Positions 36,568-49,200 of a DNA stretch of 64,000 bases are shown here, one piece after another; the stretch's first letter is position 1; each line of letters starts with the position of its first letter. The DNA is from Kudoa neothunni (Eukaryota; Cnidaria): contig OZ199838.1 of assembly GCA_964304625.1 (NCBI GenBank), forward strand, positions 15,810,001-15,874,000, in the 5' to 3' direction. A model generated the notes under the pieces. It was not told the origin of the DNA and searched no databases. It worked only from the letters and a program-made list of their open reading frames with translations. The translations under genes and the position numbers were made by a program.

Positions 36568-36850
36568 TTCGTTTGTTTAAGTGCATTATCCCATGTTGCA
36601 TAGTAAAAGAAAGGAATTGTTTCTATTCTTATCACCATAAATAAAACTATATAATTGCGTAAAAATCTATGTTGAGCCACGATTATCGTTGAAAGTTTTG
36701 TTGCGTAAGTGCCCATAAAGAAAAATGTAAAATAGTTACATTTAAAAATTCTATTAAAATTTCAACTTTTTACAGGTAAGATAAAAAAGATAATATTTTT
36801 AAACATAATTTTTTAAGCTCGAAATAAAAACTTGGACACGAAAGGGTTAA

Positions 36851-38932
36851 CGGAATAAATTTTTTTATTAATATATTCCAAGTTATTTATAAATACTAAG
36901 ATTGAAAGTTTTAACGAATTATTCGATGCACATGCACAAATAAAATTAAATTGGCTATCCACTACTGTAAATATCGGCATTTAATTGCCAAAAGGTTTAT
37001 TTTTAACATTAAAGACTTTAAAGACTAAAGATTTTTAAGTTTAAGATTATTTATTTTTATGTATATTAAGATCGAATAAATAACGATTAAAATAGTTTTA
37101 AGAATAATTTGTATATGTCTTAAATAAATTCGGAGGAATATAATAATTATTTAAAAGTTGCATTTTTAGAGTCAGTACTGCATTACGTACTTTAGCCAGT
37201 TAATACATATTTTATTGGACTCTTCTTTAGAAACTATTTCTCGTATTTAATTCATTTGGCAACTGCCTAGACATTTTTTATGGATGAAAAACCATTAAAA
37301 ATTCTGTTATAGATAACAGGATTACAAAGAATACATTTATCAGTGTTTTATCCATCGTGTTGAATAAAAATGCAACCACACGACATAGTAAGATAATGAA
37401 TTTTTAAATGTTAATAAATGCGAATAATTAAGAAAAAGAAGCAGTTACAACCTTCGTTGTATTATAAATCACAATGTATTATGATTCTGAGTTGAAATAT
37501 AGATTTATTTCTATTTATGTGTTTTTGTTGAGATGGAAAAGTAGCATATAAACGTTTCCACCAGAATATTCAATTATTCAATTATATTACAAACAGTAAT
37601 CCACCTGACGCTTTGAGATCTATAATCATTAAAAGGTCGCTTTTCTAAATATTCTACCTCATAACAAGCAAAATTTGGTCTTGGATATGTGTGAAAATTT
37701 CGAAATTTTTGAAATTAAGTTTTGTAATAATATCGTAAAATAATTTCTCACTAAAAATTATAGAGTAAACGTGTTTTAATACTTTTTGAATGAAGTATAC
37801 ATAAAATTGTTTATAACAACAATTTTAGAAGCTAATACCATATATTTATTCCACATTTTGGTTTTAACATAAAAATCTAAGGTGTTTCATAAAATTATTA
37901 TTTTTGAGTGTTATATTAACTAAAATGAGGGAGTTTGAACCGTTTTCGGATAAAGAAAGAGTCAGATTAAATAAAAGAGAAGACGGAGAAATATAAACCA
38001 TTTTTCTAAAATTTGTTTCTGAAATCGAACGATGAAATCACACCTAACAAAGTGATCGTCTTAAAGCGAGTGAAGATATGCATTATTCGAATTATCATTA
38101 ACTTCTCAAAGTCTGTAAACATTTTCCATTCGATAAAGAATTAAATAGCTTGTAATTGTTGCATTCGATGACCTAAAATCAGCCGCTTCCGATTCTACCC
38201 CACAAATTGCTGGTCTTCGTTTGGAACCTCAAATAAAATTATTTAGAGTGATTGAAAAAAAAAAATAAAATTCATATATAATCTGTAAATTATAATTAAA
38301 TAAAGCAAAAAAATTATATATTCAAATAAAATTAAGGATAGTTTTAAATTCACCGAAAGGTTCTGCGCATATTATAAAATTGTGAAAAATGTCATGATTA
38401 AATAAAAAGCTTGTCAAAAAATATTCCAAAGTATAAAATATAATACTTATAGCTTCTAATGTATGTGGATTTTTCAAAAATTTTAGAATATTGAGATGAA
38501 TTTATAAATTACTTTTCCCCCTTTTTATCGAACCTTGAAGTGAATAATTTTCGAATATAATGGGCATTTAATTTAATAATTTTAAAATACAATGAACTAT
38601 TGATAGATATCTAATACTCAAACGTAGTTGTTGAATTTAAATAGAATTAAACATTTAATAAGATTAAACTTTAATTATTTAATTTATAGTGGTGATTATT
38701 AAAGAGTAAAATCGTCTTGTTTACTGCTCTAAACTTATTAAAGTACTTGGGATAAAAATATAGTTTAACAACATTAAAGTTTTAAATAAATTAATATGTG
38801 AATAAAAATAATTTGAAACATCGATGTCTTAGTATTATTGGATATAGATAACTATAATAAAGTATCTGAGAAATGATTAATCGAGATTAATATAATCGTA
38901 TTATTATATTCGACTCCCCTCCATTCACGTCG
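36851..38932. other. AT-rich intergenic stretch
   Basis: I see no supported exon, RNA gene or transposon end in these 2 kb. Open stretches near 38150-38260 are short and have no recognisable domain. Confidence 0.45.
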
Positions 38933-40755
38933 ATGAAAATAATATTGTTATTATTTCGTTTTTTCGTTTTGAATATTGCTTAAGTAAAGAAGTTGATATA
39001 GTATTTTTGAGTGCATTAAATTATCGTTTGATTTCCGTTGGTAGTATGGAATAATAATACATCGAATGGTAAATACACTGATGGCATATATTTACAAATT
39101 TGGTCCTAATGATGATGCTCAAAAGATAAACTTGATTGACCATAAAGTTTGTTATAAAGGGAGTATATTCGTTTATATGGATACGTATTAAACAAATTAT
39201 ATTTTTAGATGATTTTGAGGTCGAGAATTTGGACAATTGGAAATTAATGCTTCGCAGTTGTATTGAAAATATAAAGAAAATAAAAACCATACAAAATATT
39301 CCATTATCAAATATCCGAATTTTGTTTGCTGGTCTACAACTGTGGAGAGAAAAAAAGCTATAAATTTAATTATTATATTTATGAATATAGATATTTAATA
39401 GGGTAAGTGATCCGAAATTTTTATGATCACTCTATAAAAGAAATAAACAAATATTTCAAGGACTATTTAAAGATTGAGGGCAGAGATTTTTTCGTGGTGG
39501 TAGAAACTGTATCTGAGGTGGCATTTAGATTTCTACAATGGCAAACCCAACCAGTAGAATTGTTTATAGTCAAATTATTGGCTTGGAAATTTAATTTTAC
39601 TTGATAGAAATTAAAAACCCGGTTTGATGGTTTTATATTATACGAAGATACAAATTATCTGATGGGTTATATCCCTCAGAAAGGATACAATTTGTCAAAT
39701 TTAGTCCATCATAAAGTGATACATTGGAATGGGAAATATGAGATTATAGCTGGTGGCTATTTCGATAATTTTAGATCTAGTTATCTAAAAAAACCTATAA
39801 ATTCAAAAGTAATATCAAATCACTTATCCAGCATAAGTAAAACCATTTTCAGCATCCTGTACTCTTCAATGTGCACTTGAGTTCAACTATAGAATGTGGT
39901 TGTGTTTATCTTGGCATTTTACTACATGATACTAAGTATCCTGACCGTAAAAAGTTGCCTTTCGCATTTAACCGAAACCATAAGCTTGTATCCGTACCGA
40001 ATTCATCAGTCGTATAAAGAAGAACTTTGCAAACAAAACATATCCGATTCCTTATTAAAAATTCCACTTTAAATGCCAAAGTGTGTAATTCGAACACTGG
40101 CGTTTTTTATCCTATCCACCCACCAAACAACAGATTTTTAGTATATATATATATACTTAGTGTCATATTTTTATTACAATTAAGATCTACGCTCCTCCAG
40201 ATGATGAATATTTTGATGTGCTTCCTTCCACCATTGATGGAATCCAGAGAAAGCTCAATCTGAGGTGTGAAGTATATCGATCAAATAACCCTTTAGTAGT
40301 TAAGATTTTCGACTTTTCCAATTAAAATTATTCAAAGTATAAAATTGAAGATTGGCTTTCAAAATGCCTAACCATCCAATATTATTTGTTATTTTCGGAG
40401 GTAATCACTAACAAGAACAACATGTCGGTTACCTTTACAGTAAATCATAAACAGTGTTTTTTCAGTGTTGTACGTTTTTTAAATTTAGAAATACGATTTC
40501 GGGTGGTTGTTTGGACTTGCTATGACAGATCCACGTCTAAGAAATCCAGCAACAATTTCTGACGTTGATACACTTCCTCCTAATCTGTGGAAGAGTGGTT
40601 CTTTTTCGAGAGCATATATCGCTGGAATTGTCATTGGGGTATTATTTGCTGTTTTGGCGGTTGTAGCTGTCTTTTGTCTGATATCAAAAAAATACGATGT
40701 GTTCTCAAGGGTGGTAAATTATTTCGTCAACAAAAAAGAGGTTCGGCTGGATTGA
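38933..40755 (+). pseudogene. ENTPD/CD39-like gene copy A, decayed
   Basis: Exon pieces are 38933-38983 (signal-like, MKIILLLFRFFVL), 39045-39162, 39209-39356, about 39402-39553, 39608-39808, 39853-40140, 40185-40295, 40338-40439 and 40489-40755. Exons 5, 6 and 8 have exactly the lengths of the intact paralogue at 46254-51628 (201, 288 and 102 nt), so the two are duplicates. Damage: exon 1 reads into a stop at its donor; intron 3 has a GC donor and exon 4 is one base out of frame; and TAA at 40015-40017 interrupts exon 6. The last exon encodes YDFGWLFGLAMTDPR, a transmembrane span (YIAGIVIGVLFAVLAVVAV) and a short cytoplasmic tail. The apyrase motifs are already altered, as in the paralogue (HRMVNTLM at the ACR1 position). 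It may still be transcribed. Confidence 0.72.
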
Positions 40756-41976
40756 AACTTATGCGTCAAGATTTCAGAATCCTATGAATTAAATTTGGTT
40801 TCCTGACATTCTTCTTCGCATTGTTTCCGTTATGTTTTAAGCATATTATTTTTTATATTACATATTTGAAAAAGAAATTCTATGATAACTATCTTTCATT
40901 AAAGATAGCATTCATTTATAAAGTGTAGTTATTTAAAGTAAGATCCTGGAATAAAATAGTTTCATGTTATCGAATTACTCTAACTTTTCCATTAATATTT
41001 CACTCAATGGTGTGCATCTATTTTATGGATTTAGGGAGGTTATTTTGAAAATATTGATGAATTTCTAAAGTTATGTTAATTTTAAGAAATATCGTTGTGT
41101 AATACTTGAAACATTATTTTAATAATATTGTTAATTTTATAAATAAAAACAATTTATCAATACCTGGAAAATGTCTCTATTGAATTTTAAGAATGAAAAT
41201 TATTTTTAGTAGTTGTATAGAAAATGAAAAAATTATTTAGCAAAACTTTTTTATAGTTTGAACATAATATTGACAAATAAAGACAATACCATGAATATAA
41301 ATTTTATCAGATTAACAGAATCTTATTTCCGATAAGATATCGTTTATCGAATGTGGTTTTTATAAAAATTTTCAAAATTAGATATTAAAATCAATAATAT
41401 GTTATTTAATATAAAGGTATCTCCAAAAATAATAAATTAGTTAATTTTTAAAATGTGTTGTAAAACTAAATTATAAACTAATTATATTCCAACGATGAAA
41501 TAAATTCAGCTTAAATAAGCGTTTTTTTGAAAGTTCAAGTCATGTATGTTTTCTTGATTTTACTAGGCGATATTCTATATTTAAGGAACAAATTTCGAAA
41601 TATTATTTTACCACACCACTTTGAATTTATGTTGGCGACTATAAAATATAAGAAGCTCTCAGTAAATAAACGTGTATCATTTTTTAATATCACAAGACAT
41701 TCTGTAGGGAATTTTCATCCCAAATAATATTATTCTTGCTCGTTTCCTTTTTTAAATTTAGATTCTCAGATGAATAATTAATATTATATATACTATAAAC
41801 AGAAAGTAATATATTTCATTTAATTTAGAGACATAATATATTATTAAATAATGTGATCAATTGCTTTTTTTTGAGTCCATTATGATAAAAATGTAGAAAA
41901 CCTGAATTTCAATCTAGAATTAAAAAATAATAATTATTAGGTAAAACAATATTGCGTAGCATTATTTCGATATAGA
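40756..41976. other. AT-rich intergenic stretch
   Basis: I see no gene or transposon. The open frame at 41527-41727 has no recognisable domain. Confidence 0.45.
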
Positions 41977-41978
41977 TA

Positions 41979-43960
41979 CAGTAGTGAAGGGATGCTACGC
42001 TTTTTTTGGGACAAACCTCTTAGGAGCGTAATATCCCTACAGTACGCAGTATCCATACTCGGGTGTGCAGGTGCGCCTTATGCCAGATGGATAATGGTGA
42101 CGCGCGGCCGTATTTTGTACTTTAAAATTACATTTTCTTTCTTATATTAATGATAACTCGTCGATATTCATAAAAAATTGAATGTTAAACAAAAAACAAC
42201 AAATATCGAATAAATACATTATAATTATTCGAAAATATGTAGATTTTTTAAAATAGTCAGCTATTTTATCATTTTTTTACGAACCGTGTTTTATTTTACA
42301 AACAGAGAAGTTCAATTTTGTCTTATTTTCTATCACAGGTAAAATAATGAGAAAAAAATATTTTCTCTTAATTTATTTAAACGTTCAACGACTTCATAAA
42401 TGGAACAAATGATGCCCGTTTTTTCATAATTTTCATCATAAAACGATTCATTCATTGTATCGACTTCATTATTTATAGAGTTAACATACTTACCTTCTGT
42501 GACTTTATATGAAGTAATTTCTTCCATATTAACCCGAACTTCAGTTTGATTTTCCAGGGATTTACTTCCAATCTAACCGATAATGACTCCAGATCCACAA
42601 TTATTAACTAGAATGATTTTTTAAAACAGTTTTTGATTGTTTGTTCACTCATTAATTTCCACATTTCTTTCATCGTGTACATATATTCAAGAAAATCTGG
42701 AGAATCATTATTTAAATTGTAATAAAAAATAACTAATGGAATTGACAGTAACATTATTTATCGAATAATTCGTCCGATGATTTTTGTAAATGTATTAAAA
42801 CCCCTTAATAATTCCTTGATCTGATTATTACAATACGCTGGTTGTTTTATGTGGGGGAAAACAGAGTTGGATATTTGAAAAATTTAGCGTGGGATGAGTT
42901 GGGAAATTTTTACCAAATCATATGATTCTTATCTTACATTGAGAAGTTGCAACTTGTATACCGTCGTATATTTGAAAAAATAGTCTTCTTTTTAATGCAA
43001 TAGGGAAATGGGACGTCTTTTCTTTTACGGATGCACCAACGCTTTTCATGATTGTGAATTATTAATAAGGGTCTTTTTCGTGCATCTAATAGGTCGCAGC
43101 AATTGTTACTCTCTCGTGTGATTTATTAGCACCGCGCAAGTTTTCCTCCATCTCAAATGCATAACCATACATTAAATTTCACATAGAGATTTAAATTTAG
43201 TCGATATTTTAACTTTTTTTGTTGATAAAATAGTCCGGTTTCATCCAAACCAAAAATATCTTTTGGATTATAATTTCCGATCAACTTTAAAACTTTAACA
43301 GTTGATCTTTCCAAGAGGAAATTATTTCAGGAACATCATTCTTGGATTCACTTATGAATTTGTTATTTTCAACCGAACTCTCGAAGAAAATCCTTAAAAC
43401 CAAACTCAGAAATTGTGTTTTTAAATTCATTTGAATAATCGTAGAACTTTTTAATTGTATCCTCCTGAGAGAGTTCGATATTACCTGATCTTATTAGCTC
43501 AATCCACTCTTTAACCTTAGAATCTAAAATTTTGAAATGATCTATTCTTAAGGTTTCCCAGGTGTTATGATCTTCCAGAATACTGTTCTTTTTTAATATT
43601 ATGCCGTTTAAGGAAAATTTCGATTTTAATTCAAATTTCTCAACGGTTTTAGTTTATGAGACACTGAATATTTTTATATCATCATAATAACTTATTATTT
43701 TAACTATAACATCTAACTATCGATATAAAACTCAGATTTCTCAACAGCGTACTAACCATATCGTTGGGTTTAATTGAGTGATTTTTAGTGCGCGGTAAGC
43801 ATGTAGCCAAATTTTCTCTGACTCTGGATCTTATTTTCAAAAATAATTTCGAATGATTATACATATTTAAGTGTTTACTACTACAAATATCAATATTATG
43901 TATTTTTTTTGGGAAACATTCCCATAATATCATAAAATGCGTAGTATCCCTGCACTACTG
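41979..43960 (-). mobile_element. Tigger/pogo-type (Tc1/mariner superfamily) element, decayed
   Basis: TA target duplications sit at 41977-41978 and 43961-43962. Terminal inverted repeats are CAGTAGTGAAGGGATGCTAC and CAGTAGTGCAGGGATACTAC. The transposase relic runs on the minus strand. 43700-43933 covers an N-terminal part, NYNPKDIFGLDETGLFYQ near 43220-43270 is the classic DET block around the first catalytic Asp, and 42333-42527 is an acidic C-terminal part. Many stops lie between. CENP-B-like pogo elements have this architecture. Confidence 0.85.
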
Positions 43961-43962
43961 TA

Positions 43963-45185
43963 CACTGGAACTTCTAATTTGTCTCATTTTATTTATAAGA
44001 ATAAATATATTATTTATAAGAATAAATTAGCGGTTAAAAATTTTTAGTAAATGCATGCCAGTTAATGAATTAATAAACTAATCTATTGAAATATTTGATG
44101 CGTAAACCTAAATTTATCATATTTAAAGGCATTCGAAATCAAATATCTGTTTTGCGTTAGTTTGAATATGGTGAGGTGATGATATCGATAATGCTTAAAG
44201 TAAGTTTTTTATTTAAAATTAAACTTTTTCAAACCATGTGTTAATTATAGAGGAATTAACTTCTTGAATTTATCTAATTCGACTAAAATTGTTATTTTTG
44301 TGGCAATCCATAGTAAGATAATAAAATAATAATCCTAATATCAATTTACAAGCTTAAGATCATATAGAAACAACAATTTTCTCCCTGTAATATTTTACAG
44401 AAAATCATTAGTTTAACGTTTTTGTAAAGAGACGTATTATTTTTAACCAACATTAATAAATCTACAAATTCTATTTGGAGCATCATCAAATTACGGTTTT
44501 ATTTCAATTTTTGTAATCTATCGAAAAATAAACCATTTCGTGCTTCCATTTTCCTGATATTTTTATAAATTAATTATCTAAAAATATTATCATACATTTT
44601 ATTATTGGAAAACCAAATTTTTGAAGTAAGGTTAGATAAATTAATATGAAATACGACGGAAATGACAAATTTTACAGTGAATTTTGTTCACTACTTAGTT
44701 TTTGACGTTATTTAACCAATAAATAATTAAATACGAAAATATTAAAAAATATATTATTGTTCATATAAAAATTAATAAACATAAATTAACAAATATAAGC
44801 ATATATATAGAATTGTATGATAACGGTCCAAATCAAAATACGTCAATTAAAGTTCTACTTTATTACAGAGAAATCTACCTAGCCAACTCTATGTTGAATA
44901 TTCAATGATATATGATTTTTATGGTTAATATCATTTAATGTAGTTTTCATAATGGAACATCTACAGTAATGGATCGGCCGTACGTAATCATCCCCTGGGG
45001 ATGAGTAATTTGCACGTAATACCTGTATTGTCCTGATAGTACGTATTTTTTGCTCAAGCGCACTAAAAATATTAAAACATCAAACTAGCTATGAATTGAA
45101 CATTAATGAAAAGACAATTATTCTTTCTGTTTAATGTACAATTTAAAAATGAATAAACATGTTTAATAGAAGCAGACATTAACTT
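43963..45185. other. AT-rich intergenic stretch
   Basis: No supported feature. A short GC-richer patch at 44970-45060 has no recognisable identity. Confidence 0.4.
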
Positions 45186-45407
45186 TCACTTTTTTGAGTC
45201 ATGATGTTTAAAATAGTTGCCAAGCCCTTCTAAATAAAATAAGGCCATCTCTGAAAGGCTTAATTTTTTATCAATAAAATCATTATCCATTCCTGAATTA
45301 TTGGGAGGGACTGTCATTGCGCCATTGATATCTCTATGAATTAGAGGGGACATCATTATAAACCACATTACTATGTATCTATAACATGTGTCTGTGTTAT
45401 CATTCAT
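45186..45407 (-). CDS. Small secreted-peptide-like ORF
   Basis: The 73-residue frame starts at a true ATG. A hydrophobic segment (YRYIVMWFIMMSPLI) could be a signal peptide. It is followed by TVPPNNSGMDND and an amphipathic SEMALFYLEGLGNYFKHH end with KK. The Pro-rich turn followed by a Tyr/Leu-spaced helix faintly recalls the NPY/NPF fold, but the C-terminal amidation signal (GKR or GRR) is absent and the spacing is off by one. It may also be a single exon of a larger gene or chance. No neighbour helps. Confidence 0.22.
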   Translation of the reverse strand: MNDNTDTCYRYIVMWFIMMSPLIHRDINGAMTVPPNNSGMDNDFIDKKLSLSEMALFYLEGLGNYFKHHDSKK

Positions 45408-46253
45408 TTTTCAACTAGCTACCACTTTGATGTAACTATAAAAACTTACTAATTGTTTAATTGTGGTAAAAAAGGAGAGAAAATGCTTAATTTAATCACG
45501 CGACCAAAGCTAAAAGGTACTACGACCGATTCTCACGTGACTTTGTATTATTCGTTTGTTCGTACTAATTATGTTTATAACCTATTTTAAGCGAGTAATA
45601 ATAATCTTAAATCATTTTAAATATAAGAGAATCTTTTAATATGTAAAATAACTAATATACGTATGACCAGTGAATTACCGTAATTCTAGTAAGTCGTTCG
45701 GCAAATTTCGTTAAATCTTGCTATGAAATATTTGCAATTTTATTTCGACCAGATATTTATTTTATCTTGTATTGGAAAAAATTTAATTGAAAAATCATAA
45801 TCAGAAAATGTGATTGAACAGAGACAAATACATGATATCAAATTAAATATGCCGAGGAAATATTTTTGGATTAATTATTTCTATTTATTGAGCTTTTATA
45901 TTAATTTCACTTGTTATTAATTATAAAATAATTTCTATTTTTTATATGGAGTTATAATTTCTAAAATAACCCTACGAAACATTATGGTTCCAATACGATA
46001 ATGTTTAAGGGGATTAATGATAATTATTATTTTACAATAGCACCTATTAACATTTCTTATTATATATAAATATCTAAATTACACCTAAAATAAAAAAAAT
46101 AAATTATTTAATGATCTAACTTTATTTTAAAAATGTATATTGAATATTATATGATATATCTAGCCAGCAACCATGTAGAAATAAGTTATAATACTTTTTA
46201 ATAAAATTATTAAGATAAATAGAGTCATTAGTATTTGATTGCGATATATTGAG

Positions 46254-49200
46254 ATGACGAAAGTTTACCTACCCACCACCAGTATTGTGAGAGGTGTATC
46301 AATGTTTTTATTATGTGTTTTGCTAATATCTTGCACAAATGGAAACGATGAAAAGGTGACCATCTGTAGTTTATTCGTAATAAAATTTTCCCGTAAAGTA
46401 TGGAGTTATCATACATCGAATGGAAAACACACTGATGGGTTATATATACAAGTTTAATTCCTCGAACAATTATGCGATGGTGCAGTCGGTTACTCACACG
46501 ATGTGTCATAACAGTGGTAATTTATTAGATTATCAAGAAATTTCTGTGGGAATCATATTTTTAGACGATTTCGGTTTAAAAAACCTAATTAATTGGAAAT
46601 CAATGATTGAGTCATGTATCGAAATTTTGATGGAATTAACAGTTTTTGAAGGTATTCCCTTATCAGACATTCATATTGAGTTTCTTGGCCAACAATTATG
46701 GAGAGATATAAAGTAATAATAATTGTGAATAGTTTGAGTAGCTGAATTTATCAGGATATACGATCAAGAGTTTTACAACTACGCTATAAAAAATTTAAAC
46801 GACCATTTCCAGAGTCATTCAAAAATTGAGGGTCGTAAATTTTTCGTTGTCCCGGATATCGCTAGTGAGGTGGCTTACAGATTTTTATATTGGCGCACAC
46901 AACCAGTATTTTTCGACAATTTTTATTCTTATGGACCATATAATCCCTACTTCAGCGCAATCTATTCTTAAAACAAATAATTTCTTTTATATTAAGCGTT
47001 TTGTTAAAAAACTCTACTCCATTAATGCGTAAAGATATTTTTTATTCCCCAGTTTTGAAAATCACAGAAAGTTATTTGTTCAATAGAGTCACTAATAGAT
47101 TTGGGTTTAAAATCTTACTATAATACTAAAATTCGTTTAAATAGTGTCCTGTTTTTATAAGTGTACTTATTTGGGTTTTTATTTGGTGGTGAAAATACTT
47201 ATTCGTCGAATTTGATATGCACATGATTTCGACCGCGCGTTTATTAAAATATATCTTTCTGGTTAGTTCAATTATATAATGGAAAACGAAATCAAATATA
47301 TTATTTTAATTACAAATTAATTTTTTTATCTGCACGTGACTAATGTATTTCCTGCATATATATATATATATATATATATAATAATGATACATGTTTATAT
47401 AATATTATCGAATTTACTATTCCAATTAATTTACATTGTAACAGAAACATTTTAAATATAAATATTTATAATATTTATTCTCTTATAACAACTTTAATTA
47501 AGTTTATTCTATCATTTTCTAAAATCTTTCATTTAGATGGATGATTTAAATAAAGGATGTTTAAAAAATATTAATTATGTTTTAAGATTTAATATTTTTC
47601 CACTTAATAATGAATTAATCCATCTTATATTTGACCTTTGAGGATACAAAAATTAATTTAATTTCATATTATTTATGTTATAAATTAGTTTTTTATCTTA
47701 TTCTAGACTAACAAAATATATTATTGATTAATATATTTCCTTTCTGTTAACTCCAATCGTATATGTTAAGAAGGTATATGCCATGTTTTCAACTAATTTA
47801 TTTTCGTTCCATTGACATTTCATAATATATTTAATAAGTTTGAGATTTTTGTATACAATAATTTAATATGATTATTTAACGCACCTAATTTGACGTTTGA
47901 TTTCCCATAGTCGGCTTTCTTTTAGGATTCCGTTCCATTTCACTAAGGATAACACTAATATTTAATGGTAAATATAAAAATTTTATTCTTAATAATATTG
48001 CAGAGATAACACTTTTTAATTTAATTTCTATTTTATCAATTTGATACCACGATCGTCATTGTAGATCATGTTTTTCATCATGAATTAGTGTAATTGTCAT
48101 AAATAATAAATAGTTCGCTTGCAACGTCAAAAAGGATCCGTCTAAAGAATGACCTTATTTTATAGTCATAAAAAGTTAAATTAGAACATAGATTTCATTC
48201 TCAAGAAATAATAGTTATGCTTTCAAATCCAGGATTTAGAAAATATGAACATTCTCCACTAAATTTAATGTTCAGAAAATTTACAAATTAAACGAGAAAT
48301 CGTTTTTAAATTTCCTTTAACCCTCATACACACGTCAAAAAAATCACGTTCCGCACGTTGGGGTCCAAATGACCCCAACCTTTTTGAGCAAACTCTTATT
48401 TTTGTTATAAATGATTTTTAGATATAATAAATGTCCATTAATTATTATAGAAAACTTAGAAAATTTTCTAATCAACGCATAATAAAATATGGATATTACC
48501 AATTATTTTTGTACACGTGATATAATGGATTCTGAATACGATCCCCATTTTGAAGAAGCTAATTTTTAATTTAGTAATTGTATAATTGAGAACTCCACGT
48601 CGGATTACTATTATTCCCATAAAGAAACTGATCTTTTCACCTAAAAAATCTACGCTGTGACCTTTAGGAAGGGAGAAAAATGCTCTGAGCAACCAACACA
48701 CATTCGAAGATAAACTGACGTAGAGAACATTTTCAAACATAAAACCTCATTCAAAAATAATGCATTAAAAATCGCGATATTTCATTATTTGTGTTCTTAA
48801 AATTTCTGGAAAATGAAATATTAGATTTAATTGTTGAATATACAAATAAATACATAGAGAATGAATTTCAATTACAAAAGATGACTGAATGAAGTATATT
48901 GGTTGTTACCTGCCTTAAGAATAATGAAGGGGAATAATATGGATATGCGCAATTACTGGTGTTTGCAACCTCAAGTTGAGCGAATTTATACGCATGTATT
49001 TAATTTTTAAAAATGACTACTAAATAAGTTGGTCTTCGAATGCGAGCTACATGTTGACAGATCTTATGGTACAACCGTGTAAATGGCCGTATTGCTAAAA
49101 TCAATCTCATCATGGAAATCTTGATACTCTAGTTGTAATAGGAAATTTAAAATATTCCTCCGTCACATATAAATTATGTATTATTTAAAACAGTTGTGTA

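Larger units (their letters stand above)
31229..36850 (+). mobile_element. Outer piggyBac of a three-level nest
   Basis: TTAA at 31229-31232 and 36847-36850. The inward ends CCCTTTCGTGCCCAA and CCCTTTCGTGTCCAA are inverted repeats. They resemble the ends of the young element at 61004-63414 (CCCTTTCACGCC and CCCTTTCATGCC), so these are one subfamily. Its own transposase relic is at 34988-36567. Two further piggyBacs are nested inside its left part. Confidence 0.85.
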
